Source: Algicoccus sp048820935 (GTDB lineage Bacteria > Pseudomonadota > Gammaproteobacteria > Burkholderiales > Burkholderiaceae_B). Taken from it: 64,000 nucleotides of DNA. Location: NCBI RefSeq assembly GCF_048820935.1, contig NZ_JBMERD010000010.1, forward strand, positions 1 to 64,000. The letters run 5' to 3'. Positions 25,984 through 34,357 of the stretch are shown piece by piece. Under the pieces are notes generated by a model, which made no database searches, was not told the origin of the DNA, and was given only the letters and a program-made list of their open reading frames with translations. The position numbers were made by a program, and so were the translations under genes. Within the stretch, counting starts at the first letter, position 1. The number at the start of each line of letters is the position of its first letter.

Positions 25984-27581
25984 TGAGTTTTGCCTCGATT
26001 GTGAAACGTTTGTCATTAGTTTTTTGCATGAGTTTAGGTCTTCAGTGTGCGGGGTGCATGCTGCATCGTGAGGTCGCTCGCAGCCAACATCAGCAACAAA
26101 TCATTCATCAGCAGATGATGCAGGCACAAGAAGCTTTTAAGCAGCCACGTAACCAGCCTGACCATCAAATGGTTAGTAAGCCTTGGGTGACGGGCAAACC
26201 CGTGTCTTTATCGAGTGAGGTTACTTTGCCTGAGGCTTTGCGTGCTCAGGTTCGTACGACAATGATTTTTAAAGATAAGCGTGCGAGCTTACAGGAAATT
26301 GCGTCGCGCATTGCGATCGCCTCATCGATTCCTGTGCGCGTTTTACCGGATGCTTTGTTGCCCTCTCATCACTTTTTACCCAGATTGCAGCATATTGATC
26401 AGGATGCACAAGTCAGTGCACAGGTTCAGCTGCCAGTGATGTATGGGACGTATCCCTTAGCCAAAATTCTTGATGTGATGGCGGCTCAATATGATGTTCA
26501 CTGGCGCTATCACAATCAGGCGATTGAGATTTTTCGGACACAAGCGCAAGTCTTTGATGTCCGAGTTTTGACGCTTTCAGCAGAAACTGAAATGTCGTTG
26601 GGGCGTGCGGGTTCTGATGAAGAAAAAGGATTCCAGAGTTCAGCCAGAACCACGCTCGCATTGGCCAAACAACCTGTTTTGGAGGCCATTCAACAGCGTC
26701 TTGAACCATTTTTGACGCGTGCAGCCACTGTTTCAGCCCAATCTGGTTCGTTGACATCGATTGTGATTGTAGATACGCCTGAAGCCTTGGCGCGAGTTGC
26801 GGCCTATTTGGAGTCTGTGAACCGTTCCATGAGCCAACGTGTGCGCTTGGTGTTTGAAGAAATGACAGTGACGCGTAAAGAAAATCAGCAGCAAGGGTTT
26901 GATTGGTCGTTGGCCTTTGCACAGGGTCTATTGTCTTTGGATGGGGGCAGTACACATAAAGCTGCAGAAGGTGCTTCATTCAGTTTGCGCGTTGGCGATG
27001 AAGCCGTGCGTGGCAGTCTGGCAATCCGAGCGCTGGCTGATTACGCCAATGTGCATCGGCACACAATTGTGCCTGTGGTGACCATGAATCGCAGACCTGT
27101 CACGCACGCAGTGCGTTCAACTTTTACCTATGTCGATCAGGTTCAGGCTTTGCCTGCGCAGATTACCGACAAAGGTCAGGCAGGTTCTATTCCATCCGGG
27201 GTGGCGATCAGCCAGAAGCGGGAAACGACGGGCTCATTTCTGACTTTGGTGCCTGATGTACAAGACGATGGGCAGATTTTATTGTCGGTTGCCTACGACA
27301 ACACGGTGGCTTTGCCGTTGAAGGCCTTGCAATTTGGTAGCGAAAGTAATCATTTTCAGGTGCAGCAATTAACTGTCTCAGGCAGTGGCACGGTTCAGCA
27401 AGTGGCGCTCAGACCCGGGCGTCCAGTGTTAATTGCTGGTTTTGAAGAACGGCAAGAAGAAAGTGACACGACACGATTGTCACCCGGTGCACCGAAGTTT
27501 CTGGGTGGTCACGATCATTTGGCACAACAGCAGCGCACCACGCTGATCTTTGTGACGGCTCAGCTAGAAGAAGGTCTTTAA
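25980..27581 (+). CDS. pilN: PilN-type type IVb pilus secretin
   Basis: A 533-residue outer-membrane secretin, the channel through which the pilus emerges. It has an N-terminal signal with a possible lipobox (CAGC), a Gln-rich linker, and short N-domains around residues 80-200. The C-terminal secretin domain from about 380 includes AISQKRETTGSFLTLVPDV, QILLSVAYDN and QQQRTTLIFVTAQLEEGL. The arrangement matches R64 PilN and BfpB. The start overlaps the preceding stop by 4 bases (ATGA). A gap of 45 bases, the longest in the operon, separates it from pilO2. Confidence 0.88.
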   Translation: MMSFASIVKRLSLVFCMSLGLQCAGCMLHREVARSQHQQQIIHQQMMQAQEAFKQPRNQPDHQMVSKPWVTGKPVSLSSEVTLPEALRAQVRTTMIFKDKRASLQEIASRIAIASSIPVRVLPDALLPSHHFLPRLQHIDQDAQVSAQVQLPVMYGTYPLAKILDVMAAQYDVHWRYHNQAIEIFRTQAQVFDVRVLTLSAETEMSLGRAGSDEEKGFQSSARTTLALAKQPVLEAIQQRLEPFLTRAATVSAQSGSLTSIVIVDTPEALARVAAYLESVNRSMSQRVRLVFEEMTVTRKENQQQGFDWSLAFAQGLLSLDGGSTHKAAEGASFSLRVGDEAVRGSLAIRALADYANVHRHTIVPVVTMNRRPVTHAVRSTFTYVDQVQALPAQITDKGQAGSIPSGVAISQKRETTGSFLTLVPDVQDDGQILLSVAYDNTVALPLKALQFGSESNHFQVQQLTVSGSGTVQQVALRPGRPVLIAGFEERQEESDTTRLSPGAPKFLGGHDHLAQQQRTTLIFVTAQLEEGL

Positions 27582-27626
27582 AGTGGTGAATATCTTCAAT
27601 GTGCAAGGTTTTATGGTGAGCGTGGG

Positions 27627-29006
27627 ATGAAACAGAAAACCATCATGTCCTGGGTGAGTGTGTCGCCGGGTTGTCAGATGCTTTATCGGTCGGATTTATC
27701 CGATTCACTTGAACGTGCATCTCAAGTCTGGGTATTTGGTTTGCGCTGGTTGCCCACGGTGGGGGCACGAAGTCAAAAACTGCTGTTGCGCCAATTGTCC
27801 AAAGAGCGAGTGCAATGGTGGAATCGACCTGGGGGGCAGTCGACAACGATCGGTTTTTTACCGCCTTCAGGCACACGCTTGCGTCCAAGCGCACAGATGG
27901 TGTGTGTGGCGTCACAGTTTGCTTTAAGCCATCCCAAAGGAACTCATTTCTTGCGTTGGGTGATTGCCCCAGAAAAGATTTGGGTGGTGGCGGTTCATGA
28001 AGGCAATGTGTTGTCACAAACGGATTGCTGGCTAAATACAGAAGACCAAGTTGTGCAGTTAGAGACGGTACTTCGTGAACGTTATCCAGAGCTAGAAAGC
28101 CAGACTGTGTATGGCTCTGACGAAGAGTTGACACAAGATGATGCCTTTGCAGAGTTACTTAAGGCCGTGGGTGTAAAGCTGCAAAATGCTGCCACACCGG
28201 TGATTCCAATTCATCAGACTGCGCGCTTGAAGCGTTTAAAAACCACGTATGTGGTTGGGCATTGGATTGTCGTGGTTTTGATGTTGGTTTTGTTGTGGGT
28301 CGGATGGTTCGTTTTGAGGCAGCCATCGGCACAATCACCAATAGGTCTGAGTGCACCAGAATCTGAGTCTACTCGGCAGACTCAAACATCACACGCACGC
28401 TCTCAACCAACGCCACCAGAAGCGATTAATACCTTGTTTGAAGCGTTATCGTCTTTGCCAGTGCAAGGCTTTGGATGGCAATTAGAAACGATTCAGTGCG
28501 AACTTCAAGCGTTGGCTGCACAGTGTCGTGCAGCGTATGTGCGTACAAATGCAAATACGACTAATCAACAGCTGCAGCGTGCTTTGAATCCACACTGGTC
28601 GTTGCAGTCAGTTTCGCTGGATCGAACGGATGTGTTGCTACAGGTCACTTTGTCTGGCACTCACGTATCTCAAAAATATCCATCAACTGCGTATTCAGAT
28701 TGGTTTGCTGAGTTACAGCGTTTGAGTCGATATTTTGAGACAGTGGAACTCAGCGCACAACGTCTTGAAGCCGCTGTGACGATGCCACCGAACGTAGATC
28801 AAGTGCAAGAACCAAGTGCATATCGCCAACTGCAATTGTCGATGTGGTTAAAGCATTTTCCCAAGTTGCAAGATTCTGCCCTGCAGGTGCGCTGGCGCAA
28901 GCTGCGACTAGAGATTCTATCTGCAGGTGTTTTAACCATGTCAGCACAGACGAACGAATCTTCTCAAATCCGATTGTTTCTCGAAGGAGATTTAATTGAA
29001 CGTTGA
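27627..29006 (+). CDS. pilO2: Type IVb pilus protein PilO2
   Basis: A 459-residue bitopic inner-membrane protein. An N-terminal cytoplasmic domain with an actin-like-fold accessory character (residues 1-200) is followed by one membrane segment (about 208-230, VVGHWIVVVLMLVLLWVGWF) and a periplasmic C-terminal domain with a Cys pair (CELQALAAQC). This matches the R64 PilO / pilin-accessory family, which helps link the cytoplasmic ATPase to the secretin. Its position between pilN and pilP supports the call. Its stop overlaps the TTG start of pilP by 11 bases. Confidence 0.8.
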   Translation: MKQKTIMSWVSVSPGCQMLYRSDLSDSLERASQVWVFGLRWLPTVGARSQKLLLRQLSKERVQWWNRPGGQSTTIGFLPPSGTRLRPSAQMVCVASQFALSHPKGTHFLRWVIAPEKIWVVAVHEGNVLSQTDCWLNTEDQVVQLETVLRERYPELESQTVYGSDEELTQDDAFAELLKAVGVKLQNAATPVIPIHQTARLKRLKTTYVVGHWIVVVLMLVLLWVGWFVLRQPSAQSPIGLSAPESESTRQTQTSHARSQPTPPEAINTLFEALSSLPVQGFGWQLETIQCELQALAAQCRAAYVRTNANTTNQQLQRALNPHWSLQSVSLDRTDVLLQVTLSGTHVSQKYPSTAYSDWFAELQRLSRYFETVELSAQRLEAAVTMPPNVDQVQEPSAYRQLQLSMWLKHFPKLQDSALQVRWRKLRLEILSAGVLTMSAQTNESSQIRLFLEGDLIER

Positions 29007-29493
29007 ATGTCGAAAAACTGAATGGCAAAAAACTCAATGGCGTGCCAATTGGATATTTAAGCCCGTGACTAAATTATCCATGTTGCTGTGCAGTGTGATG
29101 GCAATGGCGACATCTGCTGAGGCCTCTGTGTATCACCAACCGTCCGTACCCGCATCATCTGTACTTCGACTAGGTAAGTTGCTTAGGCAAGAGCTAGGGC
29201 AAGGTCGTGTCTGGTCAGGCTCTTTAGAAGCTGTAGCGCAAACACCAAGTCACCCAGAGCCTAAGCGCTTACTGGCAATCTGGGGTGTTGGGCCTGCATT
29301 GTCGGTGCGCATCTTGCACCGTGGGCACGCGCTGAATTTAAACCTCAAAAATGCTAAGACCGCGCGTTTGTCTTCAGAAGCGATTACCTTGCTGTCGGTC
29401 CGCCCGCCTTGCGCTGTGTTGCAAACCAACCAGGGGCGCGAGCGCTTGTGCATGCCGATGATGGCTAGTTTGAAGTCGGAGTCCGTTCGGTGA
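28996..29493 (+). CDS. pilP: Type IVb pilus biogenesis protein PilP
   Basis: A 165-residue protein with a long N-terminal region followed by a signal-peptide-like segment (KLSMLLCSVMAMATSAEA) and a small periplasmic domain. Sequence resemblance is weak; the call rests on size, signal and position between pilO2 and pilQ, as in R64. The TTG start at 28996 has AGGAG 5 bases upstream, inside the end of pilO2. The stop overlaps the GTG of pilQ by 4 bases. PilP-type proteins connect the inner-membrane platform with the secretin. Confidence 0.65.
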   Translation: MNVECRKTEWQKTQWRANWIFKPVTKLSMLLCSVMAMATSAEASVYHQPSVPASSVLRLGKLLRQELGQGRVWSGSLEAVAQTPSHPEPKRLLAIWGVGPALSVRILHRGHALNLNLKNAKTARLSSEAITLLSVRPPCAVLQTNQGRERLCMPMMASLKSESVR

Positions 29494-31229
29494 AGTCTCT
29501 GACATTTAATAAGTATCGTTACACCACATTGCGTGATGCCAGTCGCGCAATCGACATGGGACGTTTAGAAGATGTGTCTGAATTACAGTCTGGACAATTT
29601 CAGGGTGTGGCTCATCGCCTTGCGTTAGATACCAATCGATTGGTCGAACGTATATGTCCCTTACAACTGCGGTCTGGTTTGGGACTGGCGATTGTCTTGT
29701 CTGAGTTTGCACGTGATGACGATGTCCTCGCCGTGCTGATTGCTATGCAACAAGCAGGTTTGAAATTAGCAAGTCCACCGCTGATTGCTGTCAATGCGAC
29801 GCAGTTTAGTGTGATTGCACGGATTGCACGCCCAGATCTTAAAGGTCGCCCGTCTGGATTGTCACAACCCGTACGTGCAGCAACACCCGGGCACGTCTTG
29901 TTTTGTGTGTTTGATGACATGTTGACTTGGGCTTTGCAGCATGGCGCCAGTGATTTGCATTTCAGTGTGTTTTCTGGGCAGACGTGGGCGAGTGTGGCGT
30001 TTTCTGTGCGTGGTCGACTCGTCAGACCGGCTGAGTTTGCACAAATCAGTAAAGAACTAATGCAAGAACTACTGAGCGTACTTTGGATGAGCATCGAAGG
30101 CGGTAGTGGGGCAGTGTTTGAGCCTGAGCTTGAGCAACAAGGACGGTTTGAGCGCACGATTAACGGGCAAACTTTGCGTTTGCGTTGGGCGTCTGTCAGT
30201 AGCCATCAAGGACCGAGTGTGACGTTGCGGATACTGAATCGAGATCGGACCCTAGTGCATGCGCAGATGGCTCAGTTGGGCTATGAATCTGATCAGTTGC
30301 CATGCTTTGAGCGTGCACGTCTTGCAACGGGAGGTGCGGTGCTCTTTGCGGGGGCTGTAGGCAGTGGTAAATCGACCGCTTTGGCCTCATTGATTTGCGG
30401 TTTACCGTCCGACAGAAAAGTGATGACATTGGAAGATCCGGTTGAGTTGGAAATTCCAAACGCGATTCAGTGTGCGATTACCGTGTTTGGCCATGAGATG
30501 AAATCCGTCAATCGATTCGATATTAAGTTGCAGGCGATTAAACGAAGTGCCGCCAACGATGTCTTAATTGGTGAGATTCGGGATGCCGGTAGTGCGCGTG
30601 CGCTGGGTGATCTGCTGGTGGCTGGCGTGAGTGTGTATTCAACGATACACGCAGGCTCTGTTGTGCAAATTATTCATCGTTTGTGCTCACCTTTGCTGGG
30701 TTTGTCTGTGGATTTGCTCAGTGTCCCAGGCACCCTAAAGTTGTTGGTGTATCAGGCATTACTCAATCGCTTATGTGCATCGTGCTCATTCACGACCGAT
30801 CAGTGGCTCACTCAGACTCCGCGATATAGCGCTTTGGGACAACCCATGAGTTTGCCGCAAGCTCAAAACTGGTTGCAACAAAGTACACAAAGCTGGCCAA
30901 ACATTCATTCGCAGGCACGGTTTCGAAACCTACAAGGATGTCCGGCATGCAAGTTGAGTGCGGATGAGCGTTCAGAACCAGATCCTTTTCGTCAAGGTTA
31001 TTCAGGGTTTCTGATGGCTGCTGAAATGCTTGAGCCCATGCGTATTGCTGACTTTGATCGCTGGCTTTTACAACAGACGGGGAGTGCTTCGGGCATGACC
31101 GCGTTTCAAGCAGAAACGATGAGGTTTCTAAAGTCGCACGGGTTTCTCAGCGCCCGTGAACGTGCATTTCGGTTTATGACCAATGGCTGGCTAGACCCAC
31201 TTGAGTTTGAAAGTCGTTTTGGGTGCTGA
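29490..31229 (+). CDS. pilQ: PilQ-type pilus assembly ATPase (GspE/PilB family)
   Basis: A 579-residue cytoplasmic secretion ATPase that powers pilus extension. It has Walker A GAVGSGKST (about 286-294), the Asp box VMTLEDPVE (about 311-319), Walker B LIGEIRDAGSARALGD (about 359-374) and the His box STIHAGS (about 383-389). Two Cys pairs (CASC near 429 and CPAC near 488) fit the C-terminal zinc-binding module of assembly ATPases. The GTG start overlaps the pilP stop (GTGA). Only one ATPase is present; no retraction ATPase (PilT-like) is in the cluster. Confidence 0.9.
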   Translation: MKSLTFNKYRYTTLRDASRAIDMGRLEDVSELQSGQFQGVAHRLALDTNRLVERICPLQLRSGLGLAIVLSEFARDDDVLAVLIAMQQAGLKLASPPLIAVNATQFSVIARIARPDLKGRPSGLSQPVRAATPGHVLFCVFDDMLTWALQHGASDLHFSVFSGQTWASVAFSVRGRLVRPAEFAQISKELMQELLSVLWMSIEGGSGAVFEPELEQQGRFERTINGQTLRLRWASVSSHQGPSVTLRILNRDRTLVHAQMAQLGYESDQLPCFERARLATGGAVLFAGAVGSGKSTALASLICGLPSDRKVMTLEDPVELEIPNAIQCAITVFGHEMKSVNRFDIKLQAIKRSAANDVLIGEIRDAGSARALGDLLVAGVSVYSTIHAGSVVQIIHRLCSPLLGLSVDLLSVPGTLKLLVYQALLNRLCASCSFTTDQWLTQTPRYSALGQPMSLPQAQNWLQQSTQSWPNIHSQARFRNLQGCPACKLSADERSEPDPFRQGYSGFLMAAEMLEPMRIADFDRWLLQQTGSASGMTAFQAETMRFLKSHGFLSARERAFRFMTNGWLDPLEFESRFGC

Positions 31230-31230
31230 C

Positions 31231-32403
31231 ATGGATTTAAAAACAGACTTTGATGGATTGACCGTTGTTTCAGAGTCGGAACAACCCCTGTCGTTGACAC
31301 GTTGTCAGCTTCCCTGGCAAGTACGTTTTGCAAGTTGGCGTTTTGGGTCTGCGCGTGGTCTTTATTACGAAGATTTGGCGACGACACTAGAGGCACAAAT
31401 GACCGGTCGCTCATTGCTTGAGCTTTTTCAAAATGATGCACAACGTGCAAAGGCTTCTAGTGCGCGCAGCGTCTTGGCACATTGGTGGGCGAATCGCTAT
31501 TTGCTCACGGGCGGTAATTTGGCGCAGACGTTTCAGGGCACGCTGCCTCAGACCGATGTGATTTGTTTGGCGATGACACAAACCGCTGGCCAGCAAGCCA
31601 TGATCAGCATGCTTAAACACATGGCACAAAGAACACGGCAAATGGCGCAATCACGCCGTGATTTTTTGATGACCACCTTATCGGGATTGATCGCTTGGTT
31701 GGTTTCAGTGTTTGTATTGACAGTTTTACCGCTCTATACCGGGCCTCAGTTGATGGCCGTGTTTGGGTTGGAAGGTGAGCATCCTGCGGGTTCTTGGACA
31801 CGCGCCTTAATGAATTGGGTGCAGTGTATTGAGCGACACGCCATTTGGGTCGTTGTGCTGATGGCTGCGCTGTGTGCGTTTTATGGCTGGAGCCGTTATC
31901 ACTGGGTGGGAGCCAAGCGTGAAAAGCTTGATCAGTGGGGGTTTTACAAGCGCAGCCGAGAATATGAAACGTTGTGCTTTTTAAGTCTGACGAGCACTTT
32001 GATGCAGACGCTTGGTGTGCGAGGCGTCTCATTGTGCACCATTTTGAATTTGCAACTTAACCATGCGAGGCCCTGGTTGCGTCAGCATTTGATGCGCATG
32101 GTAAGTGCCATGGAGTTAGGGGTTGAATCTATACAGGCGATGGATACAGGGCTGTTTGAAGCGGATTTATGGAATGAGATGCAGTGTGGGGTGCGTGTGC
32201 ATGGGTTGACCTTTGGGTTTTCGCGTTGTGCGGATCAGGTGTTGTCGCAGCTTACGCGACGCCTACGTCGTCAGTCGGTGTTCGTGCGCTGGTGTTTGCT
32301 TTTGGTTTCATTAGTTGTTGTGCTCTTTATGGCGTACTGGCATGTGCGCGTTTTTGAAGAGTTGCGTCAATTCATGATGCTGTCGTTTTCAGTTCAATCG
32401 TAA
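31231..32403 (+). CDS. pilR: PilR-type pilus inner-membrane platform protein (GspF family)
   Basis: A 390-residue membrane protein with hydrophobic segments near 148-169, 205-222 and 361-383, the topology of the GspF/PilC platform that cooperates with the assembly ATPase. The ATG at 31231 lies 1 base after the pilQ stop; a TTG 30 bases earlier would overlap pilQ but has no ribosome-binding site. Helical cytoplasmic segments such as FGSARGLYYEDLATTLEAQM open the protein. A strong ribosome-binding site for the pilin gene follows its stop. Confidence 0.85.
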   Translation: MDLKTDFDGLTVVSESEQPLSLTRCQLPWQVRFASWRFGSARGLYYEDLATTLEAQMTGRSLLELFQNDAQRAKASSARSVLAHWWANRYLLTGGNLAQTFQGTLPQTDVICLAMTQTAGQQAMISMLKHMAQRTRQMAQSRRDFLMTTLSGLIAWLVSVFVLTVLPLYTGPQLMAVFGLEGEHPAGSWTRALMNWVQCIERHAIWVVVLMAALCAFYGWSRYHWVGAKREKLDQWGFYKRSREYETLCFLSLTSTLMQTLGVRGVSLCTILNLQLNHARPWLRQHLMRMVSAMELGVESIQAMDTGLFEADLWNEMQCGVRVHGLTFGFSRCADQVLSQLTRRLRRQSVFVRWCLLLVSLVVVLFMAYWHVRVFEELRQFMMLSFSVQS

Positions 32404-32413
32404 GGAAGGTGGT

Positions 32414-33085
32414 ATGTCACAGAGTTTGTCTCTTTACGTACAAAGTGTACAGAAGGTTGTTGTGCGCAGTAACGGTCAAAAATCCTTAAAGAAACCCTAT
32501 CGAGGCCAGCAAGGGTTCTCGTTGGTTGAAGTGTCGATCGTGACTGCGTTAATGATCTTGATGGCCATTATTGGTTTGCCAGCGGTGCAAGGGTATGTGA
32601 TAGAAAACAAGGTGCCACGGGTCGCGCAGGATTTGCAGCGTTTTGTGGCACGTTTAAAAATGACAGCTGTGGGTGCTGGTGCGACCCCCTATGCCAAGGT
32701 TGACCAAAGGGTGTTGATGAACGGATTACGAGATGCCACCGTCGTGACGGTTCAAGGCACAGAGAATAATCAAGCGGTGGCGCATGGTTTAGGTGGCAAA
32801 GGTGTGGGAGGGCACGGCACGGTTCTTTTAAGTCCGGAGACAGTGCCTGGTATGGGAGATGGCTCGGCATTTCGGTTGACTTTGAATTTCGTGAATCATG
32901 CGGCTTGCCCAACGCTGGCTGCGGTCATGCAGCGTATGGCGAGCCAGGTGTCGATTGCAGGTGTGGGTGCGGCTGTCGTCGTTAAAAACAGTGATGCAAC
33001 GCCTGCAGTTGCGTACAACCCGGTGTTGGCGGATGCCCAGTGTGCGACGGGCGATGTGAATCACTTTGTGTTTTCCTTTCACTGA
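32414..33085 (+). CDS. pilS: Type IVb major prepilin (PilS-like)
   Basis: A 223-residue prepilin with a long, basic 34-residue leader ending in Gly, then F+1-SLVE+5-VSIVTALMIL. The Gly(-1), Phe(+1) and Glu(+5) needed for cleavage and assembly are present. The long leader, the large mature protein (189 residues) and the C-terminal Cys pair (HAACPTLA and ADAQCATGD, probably one disulfide) fit the type IVb class. AAGGAAGG lies 4-5 bases before the ATG, the best ribosome-binding site in the cluster, as expected for the most abundant product. The stop overlaps the start of the next gene by one base (TGATG). Confidence 0.88.
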   Translation: MSQSLSLYVQSVQKVVVRSNGQKSLKKPYRGQQGFSLVEVSIVTALMILMAIIGLPAVQGYVIENKVPRVAQDLQRFVARLKMTAVGAGATPYAKVDQRVLMNGLRDATVVTVQGTENNQAVAHGLGGKGVGGHGTVLLSPETVPGMGDGSAFRLTLNFVNHAACPTLAAVMQRMASQVSIAGVGAAVVVKNSDATPAVAYNPVLADAQCATGDVNHFVFSFH

Positions 33086-34104
33086 TGCGTGCGCAGCAAG
33101 GCCAAGTGCTGCTGGAGTGTGTCATTGTGCTGGGCTTGTTGGTGTTGGGCACTGTTTGGGCAGGATCACAATGGAATCAGACATTGATGCAAGCGCGCAT
33201 TCAGTCGATGGCGTACTGGTTGCTAGATATTCAAAAAGCCATTGGTCAGGAAACTGACTTTATGACGCTATTTAATCAAACCGAGTCCGCATCATCACTC
33301 GCTGGGGTGCATGGTTCGAAGCTAGTGGAGAGTTTGATTGCGCAGGAACGCTTACCGAAAGGATTTTCTGTTCAAGCACCGATGGACTATGAGGTCAGTC
33401 TGTCGCACGTTAAAACACAAACTTGCGAGAAAGAACGTTGTACGCAATGGTTATTGTTATTGGCACGTCCTCGTGAGATCAATGAGTTGACAGTGCAAAA
33501 CACCTTGGATTTACGTCTTGTACTGGGTGCACAAGCTGGTGTTGTGTTGCCGCATCAAAATGATCGATTGTTGAGTAGCGTGTGGCGACTTAGTAACCCA
33601 TTGCCTGGTCATGCCAATCGCTTGCCTGAGGGCACGATTGCGCTGGCGTTATGGCAATCTGGGCATTTACCGCCTTATGTACGGTTAAATGAAAATCGAC
33701 CAATCCATCTAAGTGGGCCGCTGACCTTAGAGGGTCCGGTAGTGGCTACGAATACACTGGATGCACGTCAGGGAGTGGTGTTGGGGACTCAAGGTGTGTT
33801 GTCAGGACAATGTGCGTCCCTCGGGCAAGTTGTGCGCTTGCAGTCTGGAGGATTGGGACTATGTGAAAATGGGCATTGGCAAGCGGTATCAGCAGTACGA
33901 CGTGCTTTACGTGCTTGTCATCCTGCGACCAGTGGACAGCCAAGAAATTGGTATCCTGGGTTCTTTGGCGTAGGACATGACGATGGGATGAATGGTTCTT
34001 GTGAATGTGATAGTGGTTATATTCCGCAATTTGTTGGACGCCGACTCACATCTTTTGAGCAAGTTCAGGTTCATCAGGGTTTTGTGTGCGAATCTCGAAA
34101 TTGA
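33085..34104 (+). CDS. pilV: PilV-like minor prepilin/pilus tip protein
   Basis: A 339-residue protein with a very short leader (MRAQQG) and a prepilin-like segment Q+1-VLLE+5-CVIVLGLLVLGTVWAG. The C-terminal part contains CASLGQVVRLQSGGLGLCEN followed by GHWQ, which resembles the Cys-Gly-Leu-Cys-Gly-Trp pattern near the end of the constant part of R64 PilV. A Cys-rich tail follows (CHPATSG, CECDSGY, CESRN). In R64 the PilV tip adhesin selects recipient cells. The start at 33085 overlaps the pilin stop (TGATG). No shufflon repeats or recombinase gene follow; the tail is a single fixed sequence, and the next gene is alaS. Confidence 0.75.
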   Translation: MRAQQGQVLLECVIVLGLLVLGTVWAGSQWNQTLMQARIQSMAYWLLDIQKAIGQETDFMTLFNQTESASSLAGVHGSKLVESLIAQERLPKGFSVQAPMDYEVSLSHVKTQTCEKERCTQWLLLLARPREINELTVQNTLDLRLVLGAQAGVVLPHQNDRLLSSVWRLSNPLPGHANRLPEGTIALALWQSGHLPPYVRLNENRPIHLSGPLTLEGPVVATNTLDARQGVVLGTQGVLSGQCASLGQVVRLQSGGLGLCENGHWQAVSAVRRALRACHPATSGQPRNWYPGFFGVGHDDGMNGSCECDSGYIPQFVGRRLTSFEQVQVHQGFVCESRN

Positions 34105-34357
34105 AATCATACTGTTGGCGTGCTTGATGTATTTTGGGTATGTGTTGTGGTAATTTCACGGGCAAACCCATTCCGAAGGGCAATTTCTCAGTGAGATTTC
34201 CGTTAATACGAGCCATGCCCATATAATCAGGGTTTAAGGTTTTGTTGTGCCACAAGATTATGTTGCATTGTGGGACAGCATCCGAATCGCGAACGGTTCT
34301 GTCTAGAATCCGTTGCGCGCTTCTTTAATGTCTTATGTTTGTGAGAACTTTGTTTCT

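Noticed and set aside
26413..26979. 188-residue minus-strand frame opposite pilN
   Set aside because: It is wholly inside the secretin gene; composition is of antisense type.
29612..30157. 181-residue minus-strand frame opposite pilQ
   Set aside because: It lies wholly within the well-supported pilQ ATPase gene and has no family resemblance.
33900..34357. Possible shufflon region after pilV
   Set aside because: No inverted repeats of the needed length, no alternative C-terminal segments and no recombinase gene; alaS begins soon after.
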